Positions 26,955-37,037 of a stretch of DNA of 37,037 nt are shown here, in pieces; position 1 is the stretch's first letter, and each line of letters begins with the position of its first letter. Below the pieces are notes generated by a model. The model saw only the letters and a list, made by a program, of their open reading frames with translations, made no database searches and was not told the origin of the DNA. This stretch comes from Lacunisphaera sp. (GTDB lineage Bacteria > Verrucomicrobiota > Verrucomicrobiia > Opitutales > Opitutaceae). The stretch is from assembly GCA_009695095.1 (NCBI GenBank), contig SIBQ01000023.1, positions 1-37,037 of the forward strand, in the 5' to 3' direction. Made by a program: the position numbers and the translations under genes.

Positions 26955-28724
26955 CTACATGCGGCAAATGAGCAGCTCCCGCTCGAACATCAGCTCCTTG
27001 GGCAGGAAGGCGTGCAGGTCGAGGAACAGTTCCTCGTGGCCGAGCACTTCGTTGCGCCAAGCGGCACGGTCGAAGGCCTGGAGTTCCTCGAACTTCTCGC
27101 GCGGGTAGTCGAGCCCCTCCCAGTCGAGGTCGTCATAGCGGGGCATCCAGCCGATGGGGGTCTCCTTGGCGCGGCTGCCGCCGCGGGCGCGGTCCACGAT
27201 CCATTTGAGCACGCGCATGTTTTCGGAAAAACCAGGCCACATGAACTTCCCCTCCCTGTCCTTGCGGAACCAGTTCACGTGGAAAATGCGCGGCGTCTCG
27301 GTGAGCTTGCGCTGCATGTTGATCCAGTGGCGGAAGTAGTCGCCCATGTTGTAGCCGCAAAACGGCTGCATGGCCATTGGGTCGCGGCGGACCTTGCCGA
27401 TGGTGCCCGCGGACGCCGCGGTCATCTCGGAGCCCATGGTGGCGCCGACATAAACACCGCTCGACCAGTTGAACGCCTGGTAAACCAGCGGCATCGTCGT
27501 GGCGCGGCGGCCGCCAAAGATGAAGGCGCTGATCGGAACGCCCTCGGGCTTCTCCCAGTCCCGGTCGATCGTCGGGCATTGCGCGGCCGGCGCGGTAAAA
27601 CGGGAGTTGGGGTGCGCCGCCTTGGTCCCCTGTTGCCTGGCGATCGCGGGGGTCCAGTCGCGGCCCTGCCAGTCGATGGCGTGCGAGGGCGGTCTTGCCG
27701 CCATGCCCTCCCACCATACGCCGCCGTCATCGGTTTGCGCGACGTTGGTGAAGATGGTGTTCTTCGCCAGCGCCGCCATGGCGTTGGGGTTGATGGCGTG
27801 CAGCCGGCCGTCCGGGGCCGGCTTGATCCACGCGATGTCGTCGCCGACCGTCCAGACTTTCCAGCCTTGCTTCGCAAAGCTCTTCGGCGGGACGAGCATG
27901 GCGAAATTGGTCTTGCCGCACGCGCTGGGGAACGCCGCGGCCACGTAGGTCTTGTCGCCCGCGGGGTTCTCGAGGCCGAGAATGAGCATGTGCTCGGCCA
28001 TCCAACCCTCGTCGCGCGCCATTGCGCTGGCGATGCGGAGCGCGAAACACTTCTTGCCCAGCAGGGCGTTGCCGCCGTAGCCGGAGCCGTAGGACCAGAT
28101 TTCACGCGTCTCGGGAAAATGGACGATGTATTTCTCCCGGTTGCACGGCCACGCCACATCCTTCTGCCGCGGCTTGAGCGGGGCGCCGACGGAATGCAGG
28201 CAGGGCACCACGCGCTTGTTGTCCTGGTCGATGAGATCGAACACCGGCTGGCCGATGCGGGCCATGATGCGCATGTTGACCACCACGTAGGGCGAGTCGG
28301 TCAATTCCACCCCGATCTGCGCCATGGGTGAAGCGAGCGGGCCCATGCTGAACGGCAGCACATACATCGTCCGGCCCTGTATGCACCCGGCGAAAAGCCC
28401 GCGCAGGGTTTTCTTCATCTCATAGGGATTGACCCAGTTGTTGGTCGGGCCGGCGGCATCCTTGGACTGGCTGCAGATGAAGGTGCGGTCCTCGACGCGG
28501 GCCACGTCGCTTGCATCCGAACGGGCGAGATAACATCCCGGCCATTTCTTCTGGTTGAGACGGGTGAAGGTGCCGGTCTTCACCATTTGCCCGCACAGCC
28601 AGTCGTATTCTTCCTGGGATCCATCGACCCAGTGAATGGCGTCGGGCCGGCACAGCTCCGCCATCTTGTTGACCCAACGAATCAGGTGCAGGTTTTTGCT
28701 CAGGGGCTTGGCGGACTTCTTCAT
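26955..28724 (-). CDS. pckG: Phosphoenolpyruvate carboxykinase (GTP)
   Basis: PckG makes phosphoenolpyruvate from oxaloacetate and GTP, the entry to gluconeogenesis. The 589-aa protein has the GTP-type kinase loop [15 protein letters not shown], the oxaloacetate and Mn region GDDIAWIK, and the [14 protein letters not shown] motif of the GTP family (the ATP type is unrelated in length and motif). Start ATG at 28724 ([14 protein letters not shown]), since the longer frame to 28787 runs over a probable promoter region. An acetate-type symporter nearby is consistent with growth on two-carbon compounds, but the link is inference. Confidence 0.96.
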   Translation of the reverse strand: MKKSAKPLSKNLHLIRWVNKMAELCRPDAIHWVDGSQEEYDWLCGQMVKTGTFTRLNQKKWPGCYLARSDASDVARVEDRTFICSQSKDAAGPTNNWVNPYEMKKTLRGLFAGCIQGRTMYVLPFSMGPLASPMAQIGVELTDSPYVVVNMRIMARIGQPVFDLIDQDNKRVVPCLHSVGAPLKPRQKDVAWPCNREKYIVHFPETREIWSYGSGYGGNALLGKKCFALRIASAMARDEGWMAEHMLILGLENPAGDKTYVAAAFPSACGKTNFAMLVPPKSFAKQGWKVWTVGDDIAWIKPAPDGRLHAINPNAMAALAKNTIFTNVAQTDDGGVWWEGMAARPPSHAIDWQGRDWTPAIARQQGTKAAHPNSRFTAPAAQCPTIDRDWEKPEGVPISAFIFGGRRATTMPLVYQAFNWSSGVYVGATMGSEMTAASAGTIGKVRRDPMAMQPFCGYNMGDYFRHWINMQRKLTETPRIFHVNWFRKDREGKFMWPGFSENMRVLKWIVDRARGGSRAKETPIGWMPRYDDLDWEGLDYPREKFEELQAFDRAAWRNEVLGHEELFLDLHAFLPKELMFERELLICRM

Positions 28725-28857
28725 GGGCGGAAACTGCGTGGGCCGGGACGGCGAGTAAACGGGAAAGGGCGGGTGGTCTCCGCCCATTAGCCGCGGTTCT
28801 TTGCTTATTCAGTTGCTCCTCACCTGCCGGTGAAAACCGGCCAGACTGTCGGCGGCC

Positions 28858-29022
28858 ATGGTGAAACTCTGCATTTTTGTCGGCACCACCGTCGGGGGCA
28901 CGGCGCTCGGTTTTGCGGCTGACGCGCTGGGTTGCAGCTTCCTGTGGTCGTTCCTCATCAGCGGCGTCGGCAGCGTGGTCGGCGTCTACGCCGGCTGGAA
29001 GACCGCGCAGCTCCTCAAGTAG
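28858..29022 (+). CDS. Small two-helix membrane protein
   Basis: A 54-codon frame begins ATG at 28858 and ends TAG at 29020-29022. The product is very hydrophobic with two predicted helices (LCIFVGTTVGGTALGFAA and FLISGVGSVVGVYAGW) and glycine-zipper-like spacing, ending KTAQLLK. Small proteins of this kind, of unknown function, occur in this phylum from memory. It is divergent from pckG (133-bp gap) and overlaps the end of the CDF gene by 8 bp, tail to tail. Its function is unknown. Confidence 0.6.
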   Translation: MVKLCIFVGTTVGGTALGFAADALGCSFLWSFLISGVGSVVGVYAGWKTAQLLK

Positions 29023-29931
29023 GCGCCGCTCCCGTCCTTGCCGGCTCGATGTGCACCGTGACGTCGCTAATGCCACGGGTGGAGGAGGTGATGAGGGCGT
29101 CCTTCACGGCATGCGCAATGTCTTGCCCTTCGCGGACCGTCCGGTTGCCGTCCACGCGCACCTGGATGTCGACGAGGTGGCTGAGTCCGCTCTTGCGCAT
29201 GCGCACCTTGTCCAGCGCCCCCACCCCCGGCACGGCGAGCGCAAGGGCGCGCACCTCGTTCTCGAAATTCTTGGGGGCGGCCGAGTCCATCACGTCACCC
29301 AGCGCCTTGGTGAACATCCCAAAGCCGTTGAACGCGATGATCACGCAGGCAAACAGCGCCGCCCAGTCATCGGCTGTCTCCCAGCCTTTCCCACCCCACA
29401 GCGCGATGCTGATGCCGACAAACACCGCCCCGGAGGTCATCGCGTCCGACCAGTGGTGCATCGCCTCGATGCCCAGCGCGGTGCTGCCCACCTCCTCGCC
29501 AGCCATACCCATTCGTCGTGAAAACCAGGTTTTCACGACGATCACCCCGGCCAGCACCACGAGCGTCCACCACGCCGGCCCCTGGTGCGGCGCGATGATT
29601 TCATGCACCGCGTGCGATGCCACCCAGGCGGCCATGAGAAAAATAAACAGACGGCTAGCCCGGCCAGCGGCTCCGCCTTGCCATGGCCGTAGGGATGGTT
29701 GGCGTCGGGGGGCTGCGCCGCCACCCGGAAGCCCGCCCACACCAGCGTCGACGAGAGGATGTCGAGCAGCGACTCCGCCGCGTCGGCGACGAGGGCGTAG
29801 GTGTGCCCAAAGACCCCGCCGGCAAATTTCACCATCGCCAGCACGGCGTTCAGTGCGATGCCCCGCAGCACCAGCCGCGCGCTGTCTTTGGCGCGCTGGG
29901 TGGCGAGGTGATGGGGATCGCGCGACGGCAT
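29015..29931 (-). pseudogene. Cation diffusion facilitator (CDF) transporter, frameshifted
   Basis: The N-terminal 90 residues (ATG 29931) carry the CDF hallmarks: GIALNAVLAMVKFAGGVFG, then ALVADAAESLLDILSS, and HPYGHGKAEPLAGL. The frame then slips by one base in TTTATTTTTC near 29645. The continuation in another frame gives LFIFLMAAWVASHAVHEII, then EAMHHWSDAMTSGAVFVG with the second metal-site H/D pair and a C-terminal cytoplasmic domain (HLVDIQVRVDGNRTV). One added base restores a 305-codon gene ending TGA at 29015-29017. Family role: efflux of Zn, Co, Fe or similar; the metal is not assigned. The lesion is in a T5 tract, so a sequencing slip is possible. Confidence 0.82.
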
Positions 29932-30030
29932 GGGGTCGACTATGCGCCCCGACTGGGCCGGCTCAAGCTCTCCCGCTTCACGGCAGCATTGACCGCCCCG
30001 CGCGACGGGCCTACCCTGCGCCTGTCACGT

Positions 30031-30486
30031 ATGTCTGACACCGCCACACCGGTCGCCGCCGACCCCGTGAAGCAATTCTCGGTTTTCATCCCCAACCGCG
30101 TGGGCCAGCTCTTCGACCTGACCGGGCTGCTCGCGAAGCACAACGTGCACGTAATGGCCATGACCACGCTCGACACCACCGACTGCGCCATCGACCGGCT
30201 CATTGTGGACGACCCCGATCGCGCCCGCGAACTGATGGCCGCCAACAATTTCGCCTTCACTGAGTGCGACGTGCTCGTCGTGGAAATTTCCGACGAGTCC
30301 CAGCTCAAGGATGTGCTCGGCGCCCTGCTCACCGTCGAAATAAACATCCACTACCTCTACTCCTTTCTGATGCGGCCCCGCGGGCGCTCCGCCCTCGCCC
30401 TCAGCGTCGAGGACAACGACCTCGCCGCCAGCGCCCTCAATACGCGCGGCTTCAAGGTGCTGAACCAGCGGGATATCTCCCGCTGA
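30031..30486 (+). CDS. ACT domain-containing protein
   Basis: The 151-aa protein has two tandem ACT-like units. The first shows FSVFIPNRVGQLFDLTGLLA with the typical glycine-linked turn (NRVGQL), and the second shows VLGALLTVEINIHYLYSFL. ACT domains bind amino acids and control metabolic enzymes; a free-standing pair like this resembles acetolactate-synthase or AHAS-regulator-like and other ligand-sensing proteins. The ATG at 30031 is chosen because the longer frame to 29683 runs over the divergent CDF gene. It is divergent from the CDF gene with 99 bp between starts. The ligand is unknown. Confidence 0.75.
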   Translation: MSDTATPVAADPVKQFSVFIPNRVGQLFDLTGLLAKHNVHVMAMTTLDTTDCAIDRLIVDDPDRARELMAANNFAFTECDVLVVEISDESQLKDVLGALLTVEINIHYLYSFLMRPRGRSALALSVEDNDLAASALNTRGFKVLNQRDISR

Positions 30487-30501
30487 CGCTCCGCGTCAGC
30501 G
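30481..30501. repeat. Perfect hairpin at the end of the ACT gene
   Basis: CGCTGACGC and GCGTCAGCG, 9 bp, flank a 3-base TCC loop and include the ACT stop codon. There is no T tract on either strand, so it is not a classic terminator. The following stretch 30500-30550 has TTCCAAG/TCCAAG-type words of the low-complexity kind often seen between genes in this phylum. Confidence 0.6.
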
Positions 30502-30551
30502 AAGTTCCAAGCAACAAGGTCCAAGTATCAAGAGGGACGCCGCTGCGCCAA

Positions 30552-30966
30552 TCATCCATTGGTACCTGTTACTTGATGCTTCCCACTTGCGGCGCATTGC
30601 GCCGCCCCACCCCCGCCCATCTTTTCGCCGTCGAGCAGGTGTAGGCCGGTCAGGTGGCCGTTCTCATACATCTCGCCGACGTGCCGCCGGCCCTCGATGT
30701 GGATCGGAATGTCTCTCAGCGGCCTCACCCCGGGCCCGGCCATCTTGACCGCCACCCACTCGTTGATGCGCGGCATGATGATGTAGCCGCACATCCTCGG
30801 GTCCTTCACCAAAAGAAATTCCCGTCACTAGGCCCTTGTCCATTTTCACCGGCAGCAGGAAACCCGTCGCGGCCACCTTCTGCCGGGCGAGTGCCACCGT
30901 CACACATTCCCTGGTCATGGGCGTATCCGCCGCGCGCCGGGCGGCGAGGCGGAATGAAATCTTCAT
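30552..30966 (-). pseudogene. Short protein remnant, weakly DUF1805/YunC-like, frameshifted
   Basis: From an ATG at 30966 (or 30918, MTRECVTVAL) a frame reads VALARQKVAATGFLLPVKMD then KGLVTG. It shifts near 30825 and continues LVKDPRMCGYIIMPRINEWV, VRPLRDIPIHIEG and HVGEMYENGHLTGL to a stop at 30552. A deletion of one base restores a continuous frame. The shape (a KG-L-V segment, then a MCGYI strand and a loop with R-x-L-x-D) recalls DUF1805/YunC proteins but only loosely. The last 20 codons run into repeat-like DNA and may not be native. Confidence 0.45.
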
Positions 30967-30988
30967 GGCGCCTGGATCATCGAAGCGA

Positions 30989-31260
30989 CTAGGCCGGCGC
31001 GAACGGCAAAACTCGCAAAGCCCGCCGCCGCAGCGTGTGGCCTTGGAACAGATTGAAGGTCTGGAAAATATGGCCGACGGTCCCGGCGCGGAGCTGGTCG
31101 CGCGGCGCTTCGCCGGGGTCGCCAGTTCGCGGCCGGCGAGCCGGATGAAACCGCTCTCGGGCGCCAGGATGCCGGCAATAAGGTTGAGGAAGGCGGTCTT
31201 GCCCGTGCCGCTTTTGCCGCGCAGCACCCGCTGCTCGCCGCCGCCAGTCTGTCCCGACTG
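30989..31260 (-). pseudogene. LolD-like ABC transporter ATPase remnant
   Basis: A frame with a Walker A motif (RGKSGTGKTAFLNLIAGILA) is joined to PESGFIRLAGREL. It shifts one base near 31128 and then gives HIFQTFNLFQGHT, the Q-loop region of LolD-type ATPases, before a TAG at 30989-30991. The usual residues between RVL and the Walker A loop are missing, and the signature LSGGQ and Walker B are absent. It is a truncated, internally deleted gene, on the same strand as and abutting the DUF1805-like remnant. Confidence 0.65.
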
Positions 31261-31417
31261 ACTGGAGGCCGGGCCGACTTTGCTCGTTCCGGCATATCGG
31301 CGGTCGGGGCCAGCCGCGAAGAGGTGGCCCTGCCCCGCCGCCTGGAGAGGCGGACGGATATTTTTAAAACGGAAATTGCTTTAGGATGCGCAATAACCGG
31401 GCTAGCTTCACGGCCCC

Positions 31418-32404
31418 ATGGAATACACCCACCTCGGCCGCTCCGGTCTCAGAGTTTCCCGTCTGTGTCTTGGCACGATGAATTTTGGGCCGCAAACCAC
31501 CGAGCCTGATTCGTTCGCCATCATGGACAAGGCGGTCGAACTAGGCCTCAACTTTTTTGACACGGCCGACGTCTACGGCTGGAAACGCGGCCAGGGCGTG
31601 ACCGAGCAGATCATCGGGCGCTGGCTGGCGCAGGGCGGCGGCCGTCGCGATTACGTGGTCCTCGCCACCAAGGTATTTGGGCAGATGGACCCCGAGGCAC
31701 GGCCCGACCCCAATCTCGACCGCGGTCTTTCCGCGCGCAAAATTATCCGTGGCTGCGAGGCCAGCCTGCGCCGTCTCCAAACCGACCATATCGACCTCTA
31801 TCAGATGCACCACATCGACCGGCAGTGTCCGTTCGACGAAACTTGGTCGGCCTTCGAGACCCTGCAACAGCAGGGCAAGGTGCTTTACGCAGGCTCGTCG
31901 AACTTTGCGGGCTGGGACATCGCCACGGCGAATCTCCTTGCGCAGAAGCGCAATTATCTCGGCCTCATCAGCGAGCAGAGCGTCTACAACCTCGCCAACC
32001 GCACCGTCGAATTGGAGGTGCTGCCCGCCTGCCGGCACTACGGGGTGGGCGTCATTCCCTGGAGTCCGCTCGCCGGCGGCCTATTGGGCGGTGTGCTGGC
32101 GAAGCCGCCCGGCGGCCGACACGCGAATCCTGATTTTCAGGAAAAACTCGCGGCCAAGCGCCCGCAGATTGAAAAATATGAGGCCTTTTGCCACGAGCTT
32201 GACGAACAACCGGCCGATGTCGCGCTCGCCTGGCTGCTGTCCAACCCGGCCGTCTCCTCGCCTATCATCGGCCCCCGCACCCTCGACCAGCTCACCGGTT
32301 CATTGCGGGCGCTCAGGCTCAAGCTGGATGCGCCCGCGTTGAAGCGCCTCGACGAAATCTTCCCCGGTCCCGGGGGCGAAGCACCCGGGGCTTATGCTTG
32401 GTAG
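31418..32404 (+). CDS. Aldo/keto reductase
   Basis: The 328-aa protein is an NADPH-dependent aldo/keto reductase of the (beta/alpha)8 type. The catalytic tetrad is visible: D and Y in FFDTADVYG (about residues 45-53), K in VVLATKVFG and H in DLYQMHHID. SSNFAGWD, VIPWSPLAGGLLGG and the cofactor loop near SSPIIGPRT follow. The substrate is unknown. The segment GWKRGQGVTEQIIGRWLA right after the catalytic Y is coded by a 53-bp sequence exactly shared, in antisense, with the TonB receptor gene. The family normally has a G-x-G-x-T-E-x-I-I-G-R-W pattern here, so this is probably the original location. The gene stands alone between decayed genes and hppA. Confidence 0.93.
   Translation: MEYTHLGRSGLRVSRLCLGTMNFGPQTTEPDSFAIMDKAVELGLNFFDTADVYGWKRGQGVTEQIIGRWLAQGGGRRDYVVLATKVFGQMDPEARPDPNLDRGLSARKIIRGCEASLRRLQTDHIDLYQMHHIDRQCPFDETWSAFETLQQQGKVLYAGSSNFAGWDIATANLLAQKRNYLGLISEQSVYNLANRTVELEVLPACRHYGVGVIPWSPLAGGLLGGVLAKPPGGRHANPDFQEKLAAKRPQIEKYEAFCHELDEQPADVALAWLLSNPAVSSPIIGPRTLDQLTGSLRALRLKLDAPALKRLDEIFPGPGGEAPGAYAW
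31577..31629 (+). repeat. 53-bp exact repeat, copy B (inside the aldo/keto reductase gene)
   Basis: Identical to 17824-17876 over 53 bp; the flanking bases differ (C before, G after here; T before, T after in copy A). In this gene it is read on the plus strand as GWKRGQGVTEQIIGRWLA. Because the receptor is read on the minus strand, the two mRNAs are complementary through the repeat. Confidence 0.97.
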
Positions 32405-32513
32405 GGCCTGGACCTAGGCGCAAGATTTCGGGTAATTAATGGCCTTGACGGGGTTTATTCCCTGTGGGTCCGATGCGCCAAAGCTGGTGTCGGTCTGGTT
32501 TGATGATGTGGGC

Positions 32514-32563
32514 GCGAGCTTGCTCGCAGCGGTTGGCTTAGAGGCCCCGGAGCTTGCTCCGGG
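32514..32563. repeat. Two short REP-like palindromes upstream of hppA
   Basis: GCGAGC-TT-GCTCGC (32514-32527) and CCCGGAGC-TT-GCTCCGGG (32546-32563) are perfect inverted repeats with the same AGC-TT-GCT core, 18 bp apart. They lie in the 271-bp gap between the aldo/keto reductase and hppA. A CCGGGAATT / AATTCCCCGG pair brackets the following 40 bp. Confidence 0.7.
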
Positions 32564-32675
32564 AATTCTTACCACGCCGCCTATCACGGCAATAATTCCC
32601 CGGGGAGCCAGCGGATTTATCTGGCTTCACTCTGGAGCGTTTGCCAAGTTCCGCCCTCAAAACCCTCACCCCCGT

Positions 32676-35153
<2,478 letters not shown>

Positions 35154-35225
35154 TTTGCCGGACGACCGGCCCCGCCAAACACCGGGCTGGCAGCAACCAG
35201 CAAAGGTGCCTTCTCTCCATCACCC

Positions 35226-35254
35226 AAGGCCGCGGCTCACCCCGCGGCCTTTTT
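35226..35254 (+). terminator. Intrinsic terminator of hppA
   Basis: A perfect 10-bp stem AAGGCCGCGG / CCGCGGCCTT with a 6-nt loop is followed by T3 beyond the stem's own TT, then GTTGTTT. It lies 73 bp past the hppA stop. The rest of the gap to 35459 holds no recognised feature. Confidence 0.88.
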
Positions 35255-35459
35255 GTTGTTTGTCAGCCACCGGCCTTGGCGCAGTTATTACCATAGCACC
35301 GCTAATACAGCAGTGCGACCGGCTATTTCAGTTGTTAGGCCACCCGGCAGGGTCTACGAACTCGATTCCGACTGAAGACTGAGTTTACCCCTGTTTGGCC
35401 GAAATCGCCGCCATGCCTGCAAGGGTGTGAAGCTCCAACCCCCGACCCCACCGTCCCGC

Positions 35460-35932
35460 ATGCCCACGAAACTCCTGCTCCTCCTAGTCGCCCTGTCGCT
35501 CGTCACCGCCGGTTGCGGCAAAAAACCACCCATGGTGGAGTAACGGTGGAACAGAAGGGCGATGTCTCGTCCGTGGAATTAAAAGGCAAGGACGGCGAAC
35601 CGGGCATGAAGATAGAAGCCAGCGAGAAAGGCGTGGCCCTGCCGCCGGGCTTTCCCAAGGATGTTCCGCTCTTCAAGGATGCGCTGGTCATCGCGGCTGC
35701 CACCATAGGCAGTACGTTTCAGGTCCAGACAACATTCAAAGCGCCGATGGCGGAGGCCATTAAGTTTTATGCGGAGAAACTGAAAAGCGAAGGCTGGATC
35801 GTCTAAGCCTCCGATATGGGAGAAAACGGGATAGTTTCCGGCAAAAAGGACGCGCGCGAGTGCATGGTGATGCTGAGCAAGGATGACAAGCTGACCCGCG
35901 CGGTGATCATGACATCGGTGGCCGAAAACTAA
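35460..35932 (+). pseudogene. Small lipoprotein gene with a frameshift and an in-frame stop
   Basis: From ATG 35460 a lipoprotein signal reads MPTKLLLLLVALSLVTAGC, with the lipobox cysteine in VTAGC. In the A6 tract after GCG (about 35519-35524) the frame slips; with one extra A it continues VEQKGDVSSVELKGKDGEPG and AEAIKFYAEKLKSEGWIV. It then meets TAA at 35804-35806. Beyond this the same frame continues MGENGIVSGKKDARE and LTRAVIMTSVAEN to a TAA at 35930-35932. Small exported proteins with an FYxxxLxxxGW motif are common in this phylum, with unknown function. The N-terminal frame alone would give only 27 residues. Confidence 0.7.
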
Positions 35933-36011
35933 TTCGCCCGGGTACCACCGGCCGGCTCCCACGGCTTCAGTCTATCCGAATTAACCGCCAATGCGCCCAG
36001 AGCGTGATCCC

Positions 36012-36893
36012 ATGAACAGAATCCCAGCTTTGTTTGTCTTGATGGTTCTCGGTCTTGCGCTGCAGCCACTTCCGATGGGCGTTGCGGCCAGCAAGGAGGC
36101 GGCCCCGCTCACAAAAAACAGTCGGGTTTCTGCGTCCAAGGCCTCCCCTCCAGAGACTGATGCGGGACAGCAGGACCCAGTGGACTTTCCCCACCCCCCG
36201 GGACTGGTGCGCAATTCATACAGTCAGACCACGGGAGCATACCCCAGCGAGGAAATCGCCGCCTATCACTCGAAAGCCGGGTTCGACGAGACCGTGGCGC
36301 CTTACCTTAAAGATCTGCAGGCGGCCGGCTGGAACAAGGCGTCCGACTCGGACAGTGGTTCCGGCTTGAACCGGCCTAGGATGATCGAGTGGCATCTGCC
36401 CGCGAAGGAGGCGGATACCACAGCCCTCAAAGCCGCCCCGGCGGTGATGGTGGACCCGGTGAAGACGGCCACGTTTTCCAAAAGCACCGGCGCGGCCCCG
36501 TTGGGCCCGCCGCCAACCAACCTCAAAGTCGAGTCTTGGAACCCATATTCCCACAATCTGACTTGGGCGGCCACTGGTTGGACGGGATTCGATCTGTTCC
36601 GACTGGATTCGAACGGTCGAACCCCGGTGTCCGTCAATATCAAGGCGATCGGTATCATCGACCACGCCTTTCTAGAGCCCAACACCGTCTATCGCCTAGT
36701 GGTGCACCATGCGGACGGCAGCGAGGGCAGCCTGGACTACACCTATGCGAATCCGCCCCAGCCGGGGATCGTCACCGGCCTGAAGGCCGAGCAGACCGGC
36801 CCAGGCAAGGTCAAGCTCACCTGGAATCGCGTGCAGCCCCCCGTGGGAAACACGGTGGTGGCGGAAACCTACCAGGTGACTAGTCCGACCTGA
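36012..36893 (+). CDS. Secreted protein with fibronectin III-like segment
   Basis: The 293-aa protein has a signal peptide (MNRIPALFVLMVLGLALQPLP, start ATG 36012), a low-complexity Ser/Ala/Pro stretch, and a segment FDETVAPYLKDLQAAGWNK. The last resembles the AEKLKSEGW region of the preceding lipoprotein gene. The C-terminal half (about residues 170-285) has FnIII-like strands (NLKVESWNPYSHNLTW, TVYRLVVHHADG). A second FnIII start (GLKAEQTGPGKVKLTWNRV) runs for only about 38 residues before the stop, so the gene may be truncated. Function is unknown; cell-envelope or extracellular location is likely. Confidence 0.55.
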   Translation: MNRIPALFVLMVLGLALQPLPMGVAASKEAAPLTKNSRVSASKASPPETDAGQQDPVDFPHPPGLVRNSYSQTTGAYPSEEIAAYHSKAGFDETVAPYLKDLQAAGWNKASDSDSGSGLNRPRMIEWHLPAKEADTTALKAAPAVMVDPVKTATFSKSTGAAPLGPPPTNLKVESWNPYSHNLTWAATGWTGFDLFRLDSNGRTPVSVNIKAIGIIDHAFLEPNTVYRLVVHHADGSEGSLDYTYANPPQPGIVTGLKAEQTGPGKVKLTWNRVQPPVGNTVVAETYQVTSPT

Positions 36894-36973
36894 CCGGCCT
36901 CAACTTTTCGAGCCACCCGGAGGGTTAGTCTGGGCGCCTGTTATGGGTTGATGTGTTGGGTTGGGTTTGCGTT

Positions 36974-37014
36974 GTCCCGACTCCGGTCGGCCTCCGGCCT
37001 CCCTCCGTCGGGAC
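36974..37014. repeat. REP-like palindrome at the window end
   Basis: GTCCCGAC (36974-36981) and GTCGGGAC (37007-37014) form an 8-bp inverted repeat around a 25-bp core rich in GGCCTCC/GGCC words. No other copy was found in the window. It may be a dispersed intergenic repeat. Confidence 0.55.
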
Positions 37015-37037
37015 AGCAGGAAGTTGAGCGGCGTAGT

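Noticed and set aside
31577-31629. The 53-bp repeat as an assembly misjoin
   Set aside because: Both genes keep a coherent frame and family-like sequence on each side of their copy, which a misjoin would not give.
32439-32675. Longer hppA from 32439
   Set aside because: The added 79 residues cover the palindromic gap and do not look coded; MFKITSW at 32676 gives a plausible signal-like start.
35280-35400. tRNA-like sequence after hppA
   Set aside because: A CGAACTCGATTCC stretch recalls a T-loop, but no cloverleaf, anticodon stem or acceptor stem could be built.

Overview
The window is GC-rich bacterial DNA that most resembles the Verrucomicrobiota, probably an Opitutaceae-type organism. 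This is inferred from the TonB-receptor style (signal peptide, then an EKFVVTGS TonB-box region), the ornithine/homospermidine gene pair, and the small uncharacterised secreted proteins. Taxonomy was not tested by any search. No tRNA, rRNA, CRISPR array, integrase or transposase was recognised.

Layout. (1) 1-937: a chimeric pseudogene, an OppA-like N-terminus joined in frame to a TonB-receptor tail. (2) 1039-10579, all on the minus strand: a near-complete arginine route read as argC-argJ, then homospermidine synthase and a fold-III ornithine/lysine decarboxylase, then argB-argD-argF-argG. ArgJ recycles the acetyl group, ArgB/ArgC/ArgD carry acetylglutamate to acetylornithine, ArgF and ArgG lead toward arginine, and the decarboxylase plus Hss can divert ornithine to putrescine and homospermidine. 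argH is not in the window. (3) 10639-11533: rplM-rpsI with a strong intrinsic terminator. (4) 11628-12377: an outer-membrane protein, divergent from a plus-strand run of DUF423, CCA-adding enzyme (ATGA overlap) and a GH20-like glycosidase ending at 16239. (5) 16240-17365: a decayed stretch containing a lipoprotein pseudogene. (6) 17668-20562: an intact TonB-dependent receptor with its own terminator. (7) 20928-23826: a frameshifted Ser/Thr kinase-PEGA-FGE gene, a purK remnant and intact purE. (8) 23904-25959: a DUF485/ActP-type symporter pair. (9) 26030-28724: an interrupted secreted-protein gene and GTP-type pckG. (10) 28858-31260: a small membrane protein, a frameshifted CDF transporter, an ACT-domain protein, and DUF1805-like and LolD-like remnants. 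(11) 31418-35153: an aldo/keto reductase and a membrane pyrophosphatase. (12) 35460-36893: two small exported proteins, the first interrupted.

Two things stand out. First, a 53-bp sequence is exactly shared between the TonB receptor gene (17824-17876) and the aldo/keto reductase gene (31577-31629). Both genes read through it in frame but on opposite strands, so their mRNAs are perfectly complementary over 53 nt. Second, about a dozen lesions (indels, in-frame stops, truncations) fall only in accessory genes, while roughly two dozen core or well-known genes read cleanly. That looks like selective gene decay rather than uniform sequencing error.

Stretches over 300 bp without an intact gene: 16240-16697 holds only a doubtful remnant. 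20563-20927 holds the receptor upstream region with a palindrome and a direct repeat. 35154-35459 holds the hppA terminator (35226-35254) and nothing else I could recognise.
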